From: Loigolactobacillus coryniformis subsp. coryniformis KCTC 3167 = DSM 20001
GTDB taxonomy: Bacteria; Bacillota; Bacilli; Lactobacillales; Lactobacillaceae
Length of the DNA: 64,000 nucleotides
Reading direction: 5' to 3'
NCBI RefSeq assembly: GCF_002706425.1
Contig: NZ_CP017713.1
Coordinates: 992,001 to 1,056,000, forward strand
A program made the translations under genes and the position numbers. This document shows, piece after piece, positions 25,756 to 34,351 of the stretch (position 1 is its first letter; each line of letters starts with the position of its first letter). A model generated the notes under the pieces. That model was not told the origin of the DNA. It saw only the letters and a program-made list of their open reading frames with translations, and ran no database searches.

Positions 25756-26730
25756 GTGGATTTATTTGAAAGTTTGACTGCAAAAGTTACAGGTAAGCAA
25801 ATTAAGATCGTTTTCCCTGAAGGTGCGGAGGCGCGTGTTTTGGGAGCAGCTGTACGATTACAGCACGACAATCTGTTACATTCAATTGTCTTAGGTGACC
25901 CAGCTGAAATTGAAAAAGTTGCTACTGCCCATCATTTTGATCTTAGCGGCGTTGAAACTATCAACCCAGAAACTGCTGCTAATTTTGATGACTTAGTGGC
26001 CGCATTTGTTGAACGGCGCAAAGGCAAAAATACGACGGAACAAGCTGAAAAAATGCTCAAAGATCCGAACTATTTTGGTACGATGTTGGTTTATACTGGC
26101 TTAGCTGATGGGATGGTTTCTGGTGCGGTGCATCCAACTGGCGATACTGTTCGGCCAGCTTTACAAATCATCAAAACTAAACCCGGTGTTAGCCGCACAA
26201 GTGGTGCGTTCATCATGCAAAAAGGTGAACAACGCTACTTATTCGCTGATTGCGCGATCAATATTGATCCTAGCGCTGAAGAGTTGGCTGAAATTGCCGT
26301 TACTTCAGCCAAAACAGCCGAATTATTCGATATTGAACCACGAGTTGCAATGTTGAGTTTCTCAACTAAAGGCTCAGCTAAAGCTGACGCGGTGACTAAA
26401 GTCCAAGAAGCCACTAAGTTAGCTCAAGCTTCAGCACCAGCTTATTCGATCGATGGTGAATTACAGTTTGATGCTGCTTTTGTACCGGCGGTCGCCCAAC
26501 AAAAGGCGCCTGATTCTAAAGTTGCGGGTAACGCAACCGTCTTTGTTTTCCCTGAATTACAATCAGGTAACATCGGATATAAGATTGCCCAACGTTTTGG
26601 CGGCTTCGAAGCAATCGGTCCAGTGTTGCAAGGGCTGAACAAGCCAGTTTCTGATTTATCCCGGGGTGCTAGTGAAGAGGATGTCTATAAATTAGCCATC
26701 ATCACAGCAGCGCAAACACTGATCGACTAA
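25756..26730 (+). CDS. pta: Phosphate acetyltransferase
   Basis: Pta interconverts acetyl-CoA and acetyl phosphate; with AckA (at 53.6 kb) it forms the acetate/ATP branch. The 324-aa protein begins MDLFESLTAKV at GTG 25756; GGAGG at 25744-25748 is 7 bp away, whereas ATG 25750 would be only 1 bp away. Signatures are FPEGAEARVLGAAV, DGMVSGAVHPTGDTVRPAL and GSAKADAVTKV, and the C-terminal VFPELQSGNIGYKIAQRFG. Terminator sequence follows. Confidence 0.96.
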   Translation: MDLFESLTAKVTGKQIKIVFPEGAEARVLGAAVRLQHDNLLHSIVLGDPAEIEKVATAHHFDLSGVETINPETAANFDDLVAAFVERRKGKNTTEQAEKMLKDPNYFGTMLVYTGLADGMVSGAVHPTGDTVRPALQIIKTKPGVSRTSGAFIMQKGEQRYLFADCAINIDPSAEELAEIAVTSAKTAELFDIEPRVAMLSFSTKGSAKADAVTKVQEATKLAQASAPAYSIDGELQFDAAFVPAVAQQKAPDSKVAGNATVFVFPELQSGNIGYKIAQRFGGFEAIGPVLQGLNKPVSDLSRGASEEDVYKLAIITAAQTLID

Positions 26731-26743
26731 AGACTTAACTAAG

Positions 26744-26774
26744 CACGTTGCCTTCGCGGTGACGTGTTTTTTGT
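26744..26774 (+). terminator. Terminator after pta
   Basis: CACGT pairs with ACGTG around an inner TGCC/GGTG-type stem, followed by six T. Confidence 0.7.
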
Positions 26775-26780
26775 TATAAT
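26772..26780 (+). promoter_or_regulatory. Extended -10 promoter before the tsaE leader
   Basis: TGTTATAAT (TATAAT at 26775-26780). It would give a leader of about 300 nt that contains both copies of the 45-bp direct repeat. Confidence 0.55.
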
Positions 26781-26810
26781 GAAGACAAATTTAACGGAAC
26801 AGATTGGGCA

Positions 26811-27074
26811 CAGAACTTTTGTGTTAACAAAAGTAACTTAAATTGTGAGATAGAGCCATGTTTCTTGCGGCAGGAACTTTGCCACAAGAATGGTCATTGT
26901 TACCCGTTTTCAACAACGTTTTTTAGCAAGTATTGGATATTAATGTATTCGCCTAACAGTACTTGCTTCCCGATGTCGATTGGACTAATGCTAAAACCAA
27001 GCAAGTCCAAGTCGCATTGCCACGAACATCAGAACTTTTGTGTTAATAAAAGTAACTTAAATTGTGAGATAGAG
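26811..27074 (+). repeat. Leader repeat before tsaE, with a 45-bp direct duplication
   Basis: A 45-bp block at 26811-26855 recurs at 27030-27074 with one mismatch. It contains the hairpin ACTTTTGT-GTTA-ACAAAAGT and ends AAATTGTGAGATAGAG. The second copy ends 11 bp before the tsaE ATG and provides its GAGG ribosome site. Between them lie the blocks CCATGTTTCTTGCGG and CAAGTCCAAGTCGC...CCACGAACATCAGA, which recur before ung, ackA and the LURP-one-like gene. No convincing gene is seen in this 355-base gap. Confidence 0.75.
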
Positions 27075-27085
27075 GACGTGATTAC

Positions 27086-27553
27086 ATGTTTAAATATAAG
27101 GTAGCCAGTGATGCCGCAACACAGCAAGTGGGCGCGGCTGTTGGCCGTTTAGTCCAGCCAGGCAGTGTGATTTTTTTGCAGGGTGACTTAGGTGCTGGCA
27201 AAACCACCTTCACTAAAGGCTTGGCCAGTGCGTTAGGTATTCAACAATATGTCAAAAGTCCCACATTTACGCTGATCCGCGAGTATACTGCGGGCCGAAT
27301 TCCGTTGTACCACATGGATGTTTATCGTTTAGAAAATGGTGGCGGAGACGAGCTTGGTTTAGAAGAATATTTTAATGGCGACGGTGTTTCAGTGGTCGAA
27401 TGGCCTCAGTTCATTGAAGATGAGTGGCCAGCAGAGTATCTGCAGATCACGATCAATAAAAGTGCAACTAATGATGAGCAGCGGGAACTTGTTTTTCAGC
27501 CGCAAGGACAACGCTATGAGGCTTTGGTTACACAACTGGCGCAAACGCTATGA
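27086..27553 (+). CDS. tsaE: tRNA threonylcarbamoyladenosine biosynthesis ATPase TsaE
   Basis: TsaE works with TsaB and TsaD to make the t6A modification at position 37 of tRNAs reading ANN codons. The 155-aa protein has Walker A LQGDLGAGKTTFTKGLA at about residues 32-48, then VKSPTFTLIREY, LYHMDVYRL and VVEWPQF, which are diagnostic for the family. It overlaps the following acetyltransferase gene by 4 bp (ATGA). Confidence 0.96.
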   Translation: MFKYKVASDAATQQVGAAVGRLVQPGSVIFLQGDLGAGKTTFTKGLASALGIQQYVKSPTFTLIREYTAGRIPLYHMDVYRLENGGGDELGLEEYFNGDGVSVVEWPQFIEDEWPAEYLQITINKSATNDEQRELVFQPQGQRYEALVTQLAQTL

Positions 27554-28080
27554 GTGAAGAAGTGACATTACGTGCCGTTAAGCCGGCGGATGCCGCGGCT
27601 TTATTAAAATTATTGCGGCAATTAGACCAAGAAACGCCTTTTTTATTAGCTGATGCGACTGATCTAGATAGTTCAGTAAGCGCAGAAGCAGCCCAACTAC
27701 AACAATTAAGTCACACCGCTAATAATTTATTACTAGTGGCGGAGTTTGATGGTCAACTGGTCGGTATGGCGCGGGTTGCGGCTAGTTTAGCGCCAGAAAT
27801 TCAGCATATCGGAGAAGTCGGCGTGGCTGTACTTCACGAATTCTGGGGGTACGGACTGGGGACTGCACTATTAGAAGAAGTTTTAACTTGGGCACAAGCT
27901 AATCCATTGATCCGCCGGTTGGAATTGACAGTGCAGGAGCGTAATCAACGGGCCTATCAACTGTATCAAAAGCTAAATTTTCAGGTAGAAGGCCGATCTG
28001 AACGTGGTTTTTACGATGCACAAGATGGCTTTCAAACGGTGATTCACATGGCAAGATTAATTGATCATCAGAGCAAGTAA
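27550..28080 (+). CDS. GNAT family N-acetyltransferase coupled to tsaE
   Basis: This 176-aa protein contains the acetyl-CoA motif VGVAVLHEFWGYGLGTALLEE (G-Y-G-L-G-T at about residues 100-105) and the C-terminal motif VQERNQRAYQLYQKLNFQVEG. It is longer than RimI and has the layout of acetyltransferases often placed after tsaE in lactobacilli. Translation is coupled to tsaE by an ATGA overlap. The substrate is unknown. A bidirectional terminator follows. Confidence 0.85.
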   Translation: MSEEVTLRAVKPADAAALLKLLRQLDQETPFLLADATDLDSSVSAEAAQLQQLSHTANNLLLVAEFDGQLVGMARVAASLAPEIQHIGEVGVAVLHEFWGYGLGTALLEEVLTWAQANPLIRRLELTVQERNQRAYQLYQKLNFQVEGRSERGFYDAQDGFQTVIHMARLIDHQSK

Positions 28081-28116
28081 AAAACGTTGTCACACTGAAA
28101 GTGGCAACGTTTTTAG
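28080..28116. terminator. Bidirectional terminator between the GNAT and exonuclease genes
   Basis: AAAAACGTTGTCAC pairs with GTGGCAACGTTTTT. It serves the two convergent genes. Confidence 0.88.
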
Positions 28117-28117
28117 C

Positions 28118-28663
28118 TTAAACGATAACTTTTACAAATGATTTGAGCCGCTCAGGACCAAATTGTCGTGCCTCGTGTAATAAAATGTTGGCGCAGGCCC
28201 GACTATCATCCAAGGCGTTATGATGGTGATTCAATTCAATGTTGAGTTCTTGACACAGAGTGTCTAATTTATGGTTAGTGAACTCAGGATAAAATTTGCG
28301 GCTCGTCCGGACCGTATCCAACGCTAAATATTGTGGTGTTGGTAGCTGGTAATGTTCTAAACTACTACGTAAAACGCCAATATCAAAATTAGCGTTGTGC
28401 GCAACAATCAAGCGATCACGTTGGAATAACGGCGCAATGTGCGGCCATAAAGTTGGAAAATCAGGTGCATCGGCCACATCGGCGGTATGGATACCGTGAA
28501 TCTGAGTGTTACGCCAGAAAAACGGCGTATCAGGCTTGATCAACGAATAAAATTCATCAACGATCTGATCATTGCGGACAACAGTCAAGGCTAGCGAACA
28601 CGCACTGTAACGTTTACTATTGGCAGTTTCAAAATCCATAGCCACGAAGTTCATTTTTTTCAC
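28118..28663 (-). CDS. DEDDh 3'-5' exonuclease (DNA polymerase III epsilon-like)
   Basis: The 181-aa protein is a stand-alone DnaQ-type exonuclease. Exo I is VAMDFETAN (catalytic Asp, Glu), Exo II is VAHNANFDIGVLR and Exo III is HHNALDDSRACANILL (the DEDDh His). There is no BRCT or helicase domain, so it is not the PolC or DinG form. It may act in repair or in trimming DNA or RNA ends. It starts MKKMNF; ATG 28654 is an alternative start. It is not obviously in an operon with exoA, 73 bp away. Confidence 0.88.
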   Translation of the reverse strand: MKKMNFVAMDFETANSKRYSACSLALTVVRNDQIVDEFYSLIKPDTPFFWRNTQIHGIHTADVADAPDFPTLWPHIAPLFQRDRLIVAHNANFDIGVLRSSLEHYQLPTPQYLALDTVRTSRKFYPEFTNHKLDTLCQELNIELNHHHNALDDSRACANILLHEARQFGPERLKSFVKVIV

Positions 28664-28735
28664 CTATTTCATTAAAATACTCATACTTAAACTTGTGTCG
28701 CTATTATAGGAACAAATCTTGGCTTTGTAAAGCAA

Positions 28736-29509
28736 CTATGCCTGTAGTTCTGGCTTAGTGGTTAGCATGACGGGGCAGTGATCGGAACCAAGAACATCAG
28801 TTAAGATAGCTGCATCCGCTAATTGCGGTTGTAGTTGATCGGCAGTGACAAAATAGTCGATTCGCCACCCAGCATTGTTTTGGCGGGCATTAAAGCGATA
28901 GCTCCACCAAGAATAAGTCACTTGATCAGGGTAGAAATAACGGAAGCTATCGGTAAAACCGGCGGCAAGCAGCTGACTGAACTTTGCGCGTTCTTCATCG
29001 GAAAAGCCAGCGTTGTGATGATTGGTTTTATCGTTTTTCAAATCAATTGGTTCATGGGCAACGTTTAAATCACCGCAGAAGATCACTGGCTTTTTCTGAT
29101 TTAGTGTGCTGATGTAGCTGCGAAAAGCATCTTCCCATGACATCCGATAATCCAGCCGTTTTAATTTAGTTTGTGAATTAGGTGTATAGCAGGTGAGTAA
29201 GTAAAAATCTTTATATTCTAGGGTGATCAGGCGGCCTTCTTGATCATGTTCGGCAACACCCATGCCATAGGTGACGTTCAGTGGCTCGTGTTTGGTGAAA
29301 ATGGCGGTGCCGGAGTAGCCTTTGCGTTCGGCATAATTCCAATATTGGTAGTAGCCCGGCAAGGTCAATTCAATTTGACCGGCTTGTAACTTAGTTTCTT
29401 GAATACAGAAAAAGTCGGCATCCTGTTGTTCAAAAAATTCCATAAAGTTCTTTTTAACGACTGCACGTAAACCATTGACGTTCCACGAAATAAATTTCAA
29501 AGCGTTCAC
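28736..29509 (-). CDS. exoA: Exodeoxyribonuclease III / AP endonuclease
   Basis: This exonuclease III family enzyme (3'-5' exonuclease, AP endonuclease, 3'-phosphatase) acts in base-excision repair, after Ung among others. The 257-aa protein has KFISWNVNGLRA, FCIQETKLQ, the Tyr/Asp/Asn cluster VIFCGDLNVAH, RIDYFVT and the C-terminal GSDHCPV with catalytic Asp-His. Length and motif order are normal for Gram-positive ExoA. Confidence 0.96.
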   Translation of the reverse strand: MNALKFISWNVNGLRAVVKKNFMEFFEQQDADFFCIQETKLQAGQIELTLPGYYQYWNYAERKGYSGTAIFTKHEPLNVTYGMGVAEHDQEGRLITLEYKDFYLLTCYTPNSQTKLKRLDYRMSWEDAFRSYISTLNQKKPVIFCGDLNVAHEPIDLKNDKTNHHNAGFSDEERAKFSQLLAAGFTDSFRYFYPDQVTYSWWSYRFNARQNNAGWRIDYFVTADQLQPQLADAAILTDVLGSDHCPVMLTTKPELQA

Positions 29510-29600
29510 TCCCGTTTAGTTTTACTATCCCCCCTCATTCTACAAAAGATTAAGGTGAAACTAAAGGGACAGTTGCAGACTATTAAAAGGTTTTTTTTCA

Positions 29601-29609
29601 TGCTAAAAT
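29601..29609 (+). promoter_or_regulatory. Extended -10 promoter of murB
   Basis: TGCTAAAAT (TG 29601-29602, TAAAAT 29604-29609). The predicted start near 29616 would place the hairpin element at 29622-29701 at the very 5' end of the mRNA. Confidence 0.55.
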
Positions 29610-29621
29610 ATAAATTAGAGC

Positions 29622-29701
29622 GTGGCGCAACAGGGCCCAGATTTTGATCACTTTGTGTGATGGATGGATGATCTGGCGTGGCAGTCTGATTTTTGCGCCA
29701 T
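29622..29701 (+). ncRNA. Candidate structured RNA leader of murB
   Basis: Three nested stems can be read directly: TGGCGCAA / TTGCGCCA (29623-29630 with 29693-29700), CCAGAT / ATCTGG (29637-29642 with 29671-29676) and ATCAC / GTGAT (29647-29651 with 29657-29661). A second copy of CGTGGC (near 29676-29681) could compete for GCGCCA, giving an alternative fold. I match it to no known leader class. It lies 60 bp before the murB start. Confidence 0.5.
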
Positions 29702-29760
29702 ATTGACGTTAAATTAAATATAAGTGATTTACTTTAGTTCACGAAAGGAATGCGTGCAGG

Positions 29761-30675
29761 ATGTTGCAAAAAGAACCAACCTTAGCCGAATTATTTCCGC
29801 ATATTGAAATTAAATTGGCGGAACCGTTAAGCCGCTATACGTATACTAAAACGGGTGGAAAGGCTGATATTTTAGCGTTTCCGAAAAGCATTGCTGAGGT
29901 GCAGTCGCTAGTCACTTACGCGCACACTGCACATTTGCCTTTGACGGTAATCGGTAACGCCAGCAATCTGATCGTCAAAGATGGCGGTATTCGCGGTTTA
30001 GTACTGATCCTGACTTCAATGGCTGTGATCAAAGTTACCGGCACGACACTTTATGCACAAGCTGGTGCAAAATTAATTGATACTACGATTGCGGCGGCTG
30101 ATGCTAGTTTGACGGGAATCGAATTTGCTGCTGGAATTCCCGGTAGTGTGGGTGGTGCCATGTTTATGAATGCTGGTGCCTATGGTGGTGAAATGAGTGA
30201 TGCAGTAGCCACGGTTACTGTTCTGTTACCCGATGGCACCGTCAGTGAGCTAAGTCGAACTGCTTTACATTTTGCATATCGGCATAGTATTATTCAAGAA
30301 AATCATAGTATTGTTTTAGCCGCAACTTTTGCCTTGGCGAAGGGTGATCAAGCAACGATCAAAGCCCAGATGGCTGATTTCAACGCACGGCGCTCGGCTA
30401 AGCAACCTCTGGAATATCCTTCTTGCGGTAGTGTTTTTAAGCGACCTACCGGCTACTTCACTGGTAAATTGATCCACGAAGCCGGGTTACAAGGCCATAT
30501 TATTGGCGGTGTCCAAGTTTCTACTAAGCACGCCGGATTTATGGTCAACTTAGGCAACGGCACAGCAACGGATTATATTAATTTGATTCGTCACGTGCAA
30601 ACGGTGGTGTTTGACCAGTTTGGCGTTGCGTTGGAACCTGAAGTCCGCATTATCGGCGAAGATTTGATTGGATAG
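29761..30675 (+). CDS. murB: UDP-N-acetylenolpyruvoylglucosamine reductase
   Basis: MurB uses FAD and NADPH to reduce UDP-GlcNAc-enolpyruvate to UDP-MurNAc, the second committed step of peptidoglycan synthesis. The 304-aa protein has the FAD-binding segments [30 protein letters not shown] and [15 protein letters not shown], the serine-bearing [10 protein letters not shown] and the C-terminal LEPEVRIIG, as in type IIb MurB of Gram-positives. The ATG follows GGAATGCGTGCAGG. It is monocistronic with a strong terminator. Confidence 0.96.
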   Translation: MLQKEPTLAELFPHIEIKLAEPLSRYTYTKTGGKADILAFPKSIAEVQSLVTYAHTAHLPLTVIGNASNLIVKDGGIRGLVLILTSMAVIKVTGTTLYAQAGAKLIDTTIAAADASLTGIEFAAGIPGSVGGAMFMNAGAYGGEMSDAVATVTVLLPDGTVSELSRTALHFAYRHSIIQENHSIVLAATFALAKGDQATIKAQMADFNARRSAKQPLEYPSCGSVFKRPTGYFTGKLIHEAGLQGHIIGGVQVSTKHAGFMVNLGNGTATDYINLIRHVQTVVFDQFGVALEPEVRIIGEDLIG

Positions 30676-30678
30676 TTA

Positions 30679-30714
30679 ACAGCTGACTTCAATGTGAGGT
30701 CAGCTGTTTTTGTG
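30679..30714 (+). terminator. Terminator after murB
   Basis: AACAGCTGAC pairs with GTCAGCTGTT, followed by TTTG. The next 215 bases to the antiporter gene hold no feature I can support beyond its ribosome site. Confidence 0.85.
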
Positions 30715-30929
30715 AAAATTAGCGATAGGTGGTATTACGCCAGTAAAATTACGGTGTTGCTGGTGATACTGTGCCAGGTGAAAGTATCTATTTTGGTTGG
30801 TTTTTTCAAGTACTTTTGTCTAATTTTTGTCAAAAAAGCCACCGTCAGTATCAGGTATTTAAGCAGTAAACATTTAAGCTAGTAGAAAGTTACATTACTT
30901 GTGAAGTTCATTTAAAGGAGTTGGTGCCA

Positions 30930-33056
30930 TTGAACATATTAGAAGCCGTTATCATGTTAGTCAGCGTCGTACTTATTTCCAACGTGATCAGCCATTATCT
31001 GACGTTTCTGCCAGTTAGTTTGATTCAAATTACGTTGGGTTTATTGTTGGCATTAGCCTTTAAAGTAACGATTCCACTACGGACAGATTGGTTTATGCTC
31101 TTGTTCATCGCACCGTTACTGTTCAACGATGGTCGCCATTTTCCCAAACGCGAATTATGGGCGTTACGCGGACCCATCATTATGAACGCGATTTTCTTAG
31201 TCTTTGTGACCATGTTTGTTGGTGGCTGGTTTATTCATTTTTTGGTGCCAGATTTACCGTTAGCCGCCAGTATTGCCTTAGCGGCGATTATTTCGCCAAC
31301 CGATCCGGTGGCCGTGCAGTCGATTTCCGAGCAGGCTAAATTGCCCAGCAACGTGTTACATTTGGTTAGTGGGGAGAGTTTGATCAACGACGCCAGTGGT
31401 TTGATCGGTTTTAAATATGGAATCGCAGCGGCAGTGACCGGGGCTTTTTCTTGGCAACAAGCTGCTGGTGATTTCTTCTATATTTCCATTGTGGGAGCGC
31501 TGATGGGGATGTTACTGATGGCGTTGATCCAAGCCATACGGACATTTATGTTGCAACAGGGCATCAATGATGTGGTACTGCATACAGTACTGCAGATCGT
31601 GACTCCGTTTATCGTTTATTTGGTGGTCGAAGAATTGCTCCACGCATCTGGCGTGATTGCAGTGGTCAGCGCGGGAATCGTGTATAACTTTTCCCAACCA
31701 GCATTGTTGGATTATTTGCCCGAACTGAAAATTGTGACCGAACGGACATGGGATATTGCCGTGTACTTATTAAACGGGATCGTCTTCTTGATTCTTGGTA
31801 TCGAGCTACCTTTAGCAATGACCCAAACAATTCGCAATCCCAGCGATAATACTTGGGTAGCAATTGGCGATATTATTTTAGTTTGGCTGGTCATTTTCTT
31901 GATTCGCGTATTGTGGACGCTGGCTAACGTGACCATTAAATGGTTGAAGGACAAAAAAAATCAGCATCAACCTAATTTAAGTGTGGCGTTATTGTCAGGT
32001 TTGTCCGGTGTTCGTGGTGCCATCACCATGGCTGGTGTTTTATCAGTACCCTATACGTTGGCCACTGGTGCTGCATTCCCTGAACGGGCGTTAATGCTAT
32101 TCATCGCTGCCGGAGTGATCATTTTAAGTTTGTTGATGGCCGTTGTCTTTATTCCATTACTGACGCGCAGTCATGTTTCGATCACGACTCGGGGGACCGA
32201 ACCAGCAGTCGATAGTGACATGGATACGGCAGCAGTTGCAACAGCTGACTCGAAAATGTCGGAGAGTGAGGCGCGTATTTATACGCTACGCTTGGCGATC
32301 AATCGGTTGGAAAGCGAACGGCGTCCTGAAAATCAGCGGGTCGTCTACGATCTGATCACTGAATATCAGGAAATGGTGCGACGGTTGCAGGCCGCTTATC
32401 AGCCGGAAGAACAGCTTGCGCCATTTTTAGATGAAGAGTTAACCTTGCGGCGAATCGCGTTGCAAGGTGAGAAGGATGTTTTGGACCAGCTGTGGCAGGA
32501 TGGTAAGATCCAGGAACGCAGCTATCAACAATTCCAAAAGCACCTAACGCAACGATTGCAAATGGTCGCTAATTTGCCCCATAAATTACAGCGACCAAAT
32601 TTCTTTACCCGAATTCATCGGGTGGGAACTTGGTTTAGTCACGTTCGGCTGAAGTTAATCCGAGTACGTTTTAATGGACCGTATTATAATGAACGCTTGT
32701 TTATTGAAAAAGAAACAGCTAAAGGTGGTATCAAGGCGTTGTCAACTTACTTGAAACAACCTGCGGCTAAGGCAGCTCACTATAATCGTCAAGTGATCTA
32801 CCAGATCATTGTTAGTTATCGCAATCGCATCGAACAGCTCAAGCATTTGCACCGCGAACAAACTGGCCAGCACTCGCGGCGAGCTGATTATGATCGTACT
32901 ATGCGTGGTCTGCGTTTTAAAGCATTGGCGGCGGAGCGCAGCGGTATCCAGAATATGGTCGAGCAAGGTTATATTTCTTGGGCATTAGCGGCCAAATTAC
33001 GGCAGTATGTCAATTACTCAGAAAATGCATTGCTATTAGGTGAAGATGTGGAATAA
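30930..33056 (+). CDS. Na+/H+ antiporter, CPA1 (NhaP/NhaK-like) family
   Basis: This is an inner-membrane sodium/proton exchanger for pH and salt homeostasis. The protein is about 708 aa from TTG 30930, preceded by AAAGGAG; upstream TTG 30921 and GTG 30924 sit too close to that site. It has about 12 membrane helices in residues 1-410, with the ion-binding motif AAIISPTDPVAV (TDP) and GESLINDASGLI (ND). A long cytoplasmic tail (residues 420-708) rich in Arg/Gln with coiled-coil-like helices follows. The substrate ion is inferred from family. Confidence 0.9.
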   Translation: MNILEAVIMLVSVVLISNVISHYLTFLPVSLIQITLGLLLALAFKVTIPLRTDWFMLLFIAPLLFNDGRHFPKRELWALRGPIIMNAIFLVFVTMFVGGWFIHFLVPDLPLAASIALAAIISPTDPVAVQSISEQAKLPSNVLHLVSGESLINDASGLIGFKYGIAAAVTGAFSWQQAAGDFFYISIVGALMGMLLMALIQAIRTFMLQQGINDVVLHTVLQIVTPFIVYLVVEELLHASGVIAVVSAGIVYNFSQPALLDYLPELKIVTERTWDIAVYLLNGIVFLILGIELPLAMTQTIRNPSDNTWVAIGDIILVWLVIFLIRVLWTLANVTIKWLKDKKNQHQPNLSVALLSGLSGVRGAITMAGVLSVPYTLATGAAFPERALMLFIAAGVIILSLLMAVVFIPLLTRSHVSITTRGTEPAVDSDMDTAAVATADSKMSESEARIYTLRLAINRLESERRPENQRVVYDLITEYQEMVRRLQAAYQPEEQLAPFLDEELTLRRIALQGEKDVLDQLWQDGKIQERSYQQFQKHLTQRLQMVANLPHKLQRPNFFTRIHRVGTWFSHVRLKLIRVRFNGPYYNERLFIEKETAKGGIKALSTYLKQPAAKAAHYNRQVIYQIIVSYRNRIEQLKHLHREQTGQHSRRADYDRTMRGLRFKALAAERSGIQNMVEQGYISWALAAKLRQYVNYSENALLLGEDVE

Positions 33057-33101
33057 AAAATCAGCAGACCGACAAAAATTACGGTCTGCTGATTTTTTAG
33101 A
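33057..33101. terminator. Bidirectional terminator between antiporter and oxidoreductase genes
   Basis: AAAAATCAGCAGACCG pairs with CGGTCTGCTGATTTTT around a short loop. It overlaps the end of the minus-strand gene. Confidence 0.92.
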
Positions 33102-34083
33102 TACTAACTAAGGTACGTCCTTGATGCTTTTCAGCTAAAAAGTTAGCTAAAATTATGGGTAATTGATTGAAATCAATGGTTTTATATTGTAACAATTCCC
33201 GATTGGCAGGTTTAAAATCAGTTGCTAATTGCTGCCAGACTGCATCACGTTTGTTTGCTGGGTAGCTAACTGAATCAATCCCCTGTAGGCGAATGCCACG
33301 TAGAATAAAGGGTAACGTGGTGGTGGCTAATTTATTACCACCGGCATTACCGGATAAAGCGACGATGCCGCTGTAACTAACTTGCGGTAAGATCTCGGCT
33401 AACAAATCGCCACCCACTGCGTCGACCACACCACTGAATTTTTGCTTTTGTAGCGGTTTGTGCCGTGGATCAGCCAATTCGTCTGGCGTGATCACCGTAG
33501 TGGCGCCTAACTGATATAGATAATCGGTAGCAGCTTGATTGCGGCTGACAGCAGTTAGATTACGATAGCCTAATTGATGTAAAATTGCGGTAGCCCAGCC
33601 ACCAACCCCACCAGTGGCGCCGGTGATCAGTAAGGGAGCATCCAGTGAAAAATCGTATTTAAGCAATGCACGTACTGATAATGCGGCGGTAAAACCGGCG
33701 GTACCATACCACATGGCTTCTTGCGGTGTTAGCTTTTCGGGTAAAGCAACCAACCAGTCTGCCGGCACCGTGATAAATTCAGCATAACCTCCGGGTGCAC
33801 TAATACCAAAATCAAAGCCGGTGATCAGCACTTTCTGATCAACTTTAAATGCAGTGCTCTTACTGGCCACCACAGTACCAGCGGCGTCGATCCCGGGAAT
33901 CTGTGGATAATTACGTAAAACTCCACTACGTGCATTCAGCGTCAACGCATCCTTGTAATTGATATCTGAATAGGCAACTTTAACGGTCACTTGATCTGCT
34001 GCCAGTTCTGGCAATTGCTGTTCAATAAAGGTTGGTATTACTTTAGTATCGTTTAGTTGTAGTTCAAGTGCTTGATATTTCAT
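33097..34083 (-). CDS. YhdH/YhfP-family NADPH-dependent oxidoreductase (MDR superfamily)
   Basis: This quinone-oxidoreductase-like enzyme belongs to the medium-chain dehydrogenase/reductase group that includes acrylyl-CoA reductase AcuI. The 328-aa protein begins MKYQALELQLNDTKVIPTF at ATG 34083, where AGGAGG is 7 bp upstream; the frame is open further upstream but that part is leader. Motifs are YSDINYKDALT, GIDAAGTVV, the nucleotide site ITGATGGVGGWATAIL and GVVDAVGGD. There are no zinc ligands. The physiological substrate is unknown. Confidence 0.9.
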   Translation of the reverse strand: MKYQALELQLNDTKVIPTFIEQQLPELAADQVTVKVAYSDINYKDALTLNARSGVLRNYPQIPGIDAAGTVVASKSTAFKVDQKVLITGFDFGISAPGGYAEFITVPADWLVALPEKLTPQEAMWYGTAGFTAALSVRALLKYDFSLDAPLLITGATGGVGGWATAILHQLGYRNLTAVSRNQAATDYLYQLGATTVITPDELADPRHKPLQKQKFSGVVDAVGGDLLAEILPQVSYSGIVALSGNAGGNKLATTTLPFILRGIRLQGIDSVSYPANKRDAVWQQLATDFKPANRELLQYKTIDFNQLPIILANFLAEKHQGRTLVSI

Positions 34084-34114
34084 CAATGCGCCTCCTAAAA
34101 GTGTGAACAAATAT

Positions 34115-34129
34115 TTTAAAACGTTTTCT
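34115..34129. promoter_or_regulatory. Weak candidate cre (CcpA) site
   Basis: The 15-bp stretch around AAAACGTTTTCT matches the cre consensus WTGNAANCGNWNNCW at all but one fixed position, 31 bp upstream of the oxidoreductase start. Carbon-catabolite control is a guess from this match alone. Confidence 0.3.
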
Positions 34130-34351
34130 AATGTATGGCGTGAAAATGGCCAATAATTTAGGGAATAACTGTACTTATAATTGTAACCCTTTTCATGACG
34201 ATTTAACAAGTGATTAAATGGTTTAAAAAAATAGCAGCTTAGATTATAATTGATGATGCTGTTCAAAGCAGTGATAAAGCGTTAACGTTAAATTATTCAA
34301 TCAGTTTTTATAACTTATAATCAATTATATAACGTGTAAACAAAAGGGAGC

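Noticed and set aside
26865-27104. Open frame of 79 codons before tsaE
   Set aside because: It runs through the leader repeat, overlaps tsaE and has no independent ribosome site or protein-like composition.
30694-30882. Open frame after murB
   Set aside because: It starts inside the murB terminator, lacks a ribosome site and does not resemble a protein family.
34084-34266. N-terminal extension of the oxidoreductase
   Set aside because: It is AT-rich, unrelated to the family, and lies upstream of a perfect AGGAGG-ATG.
34270-34290. Second cre-like site before potA
   Set aside because: Only the central CG region fits; several fixed positions disagree.
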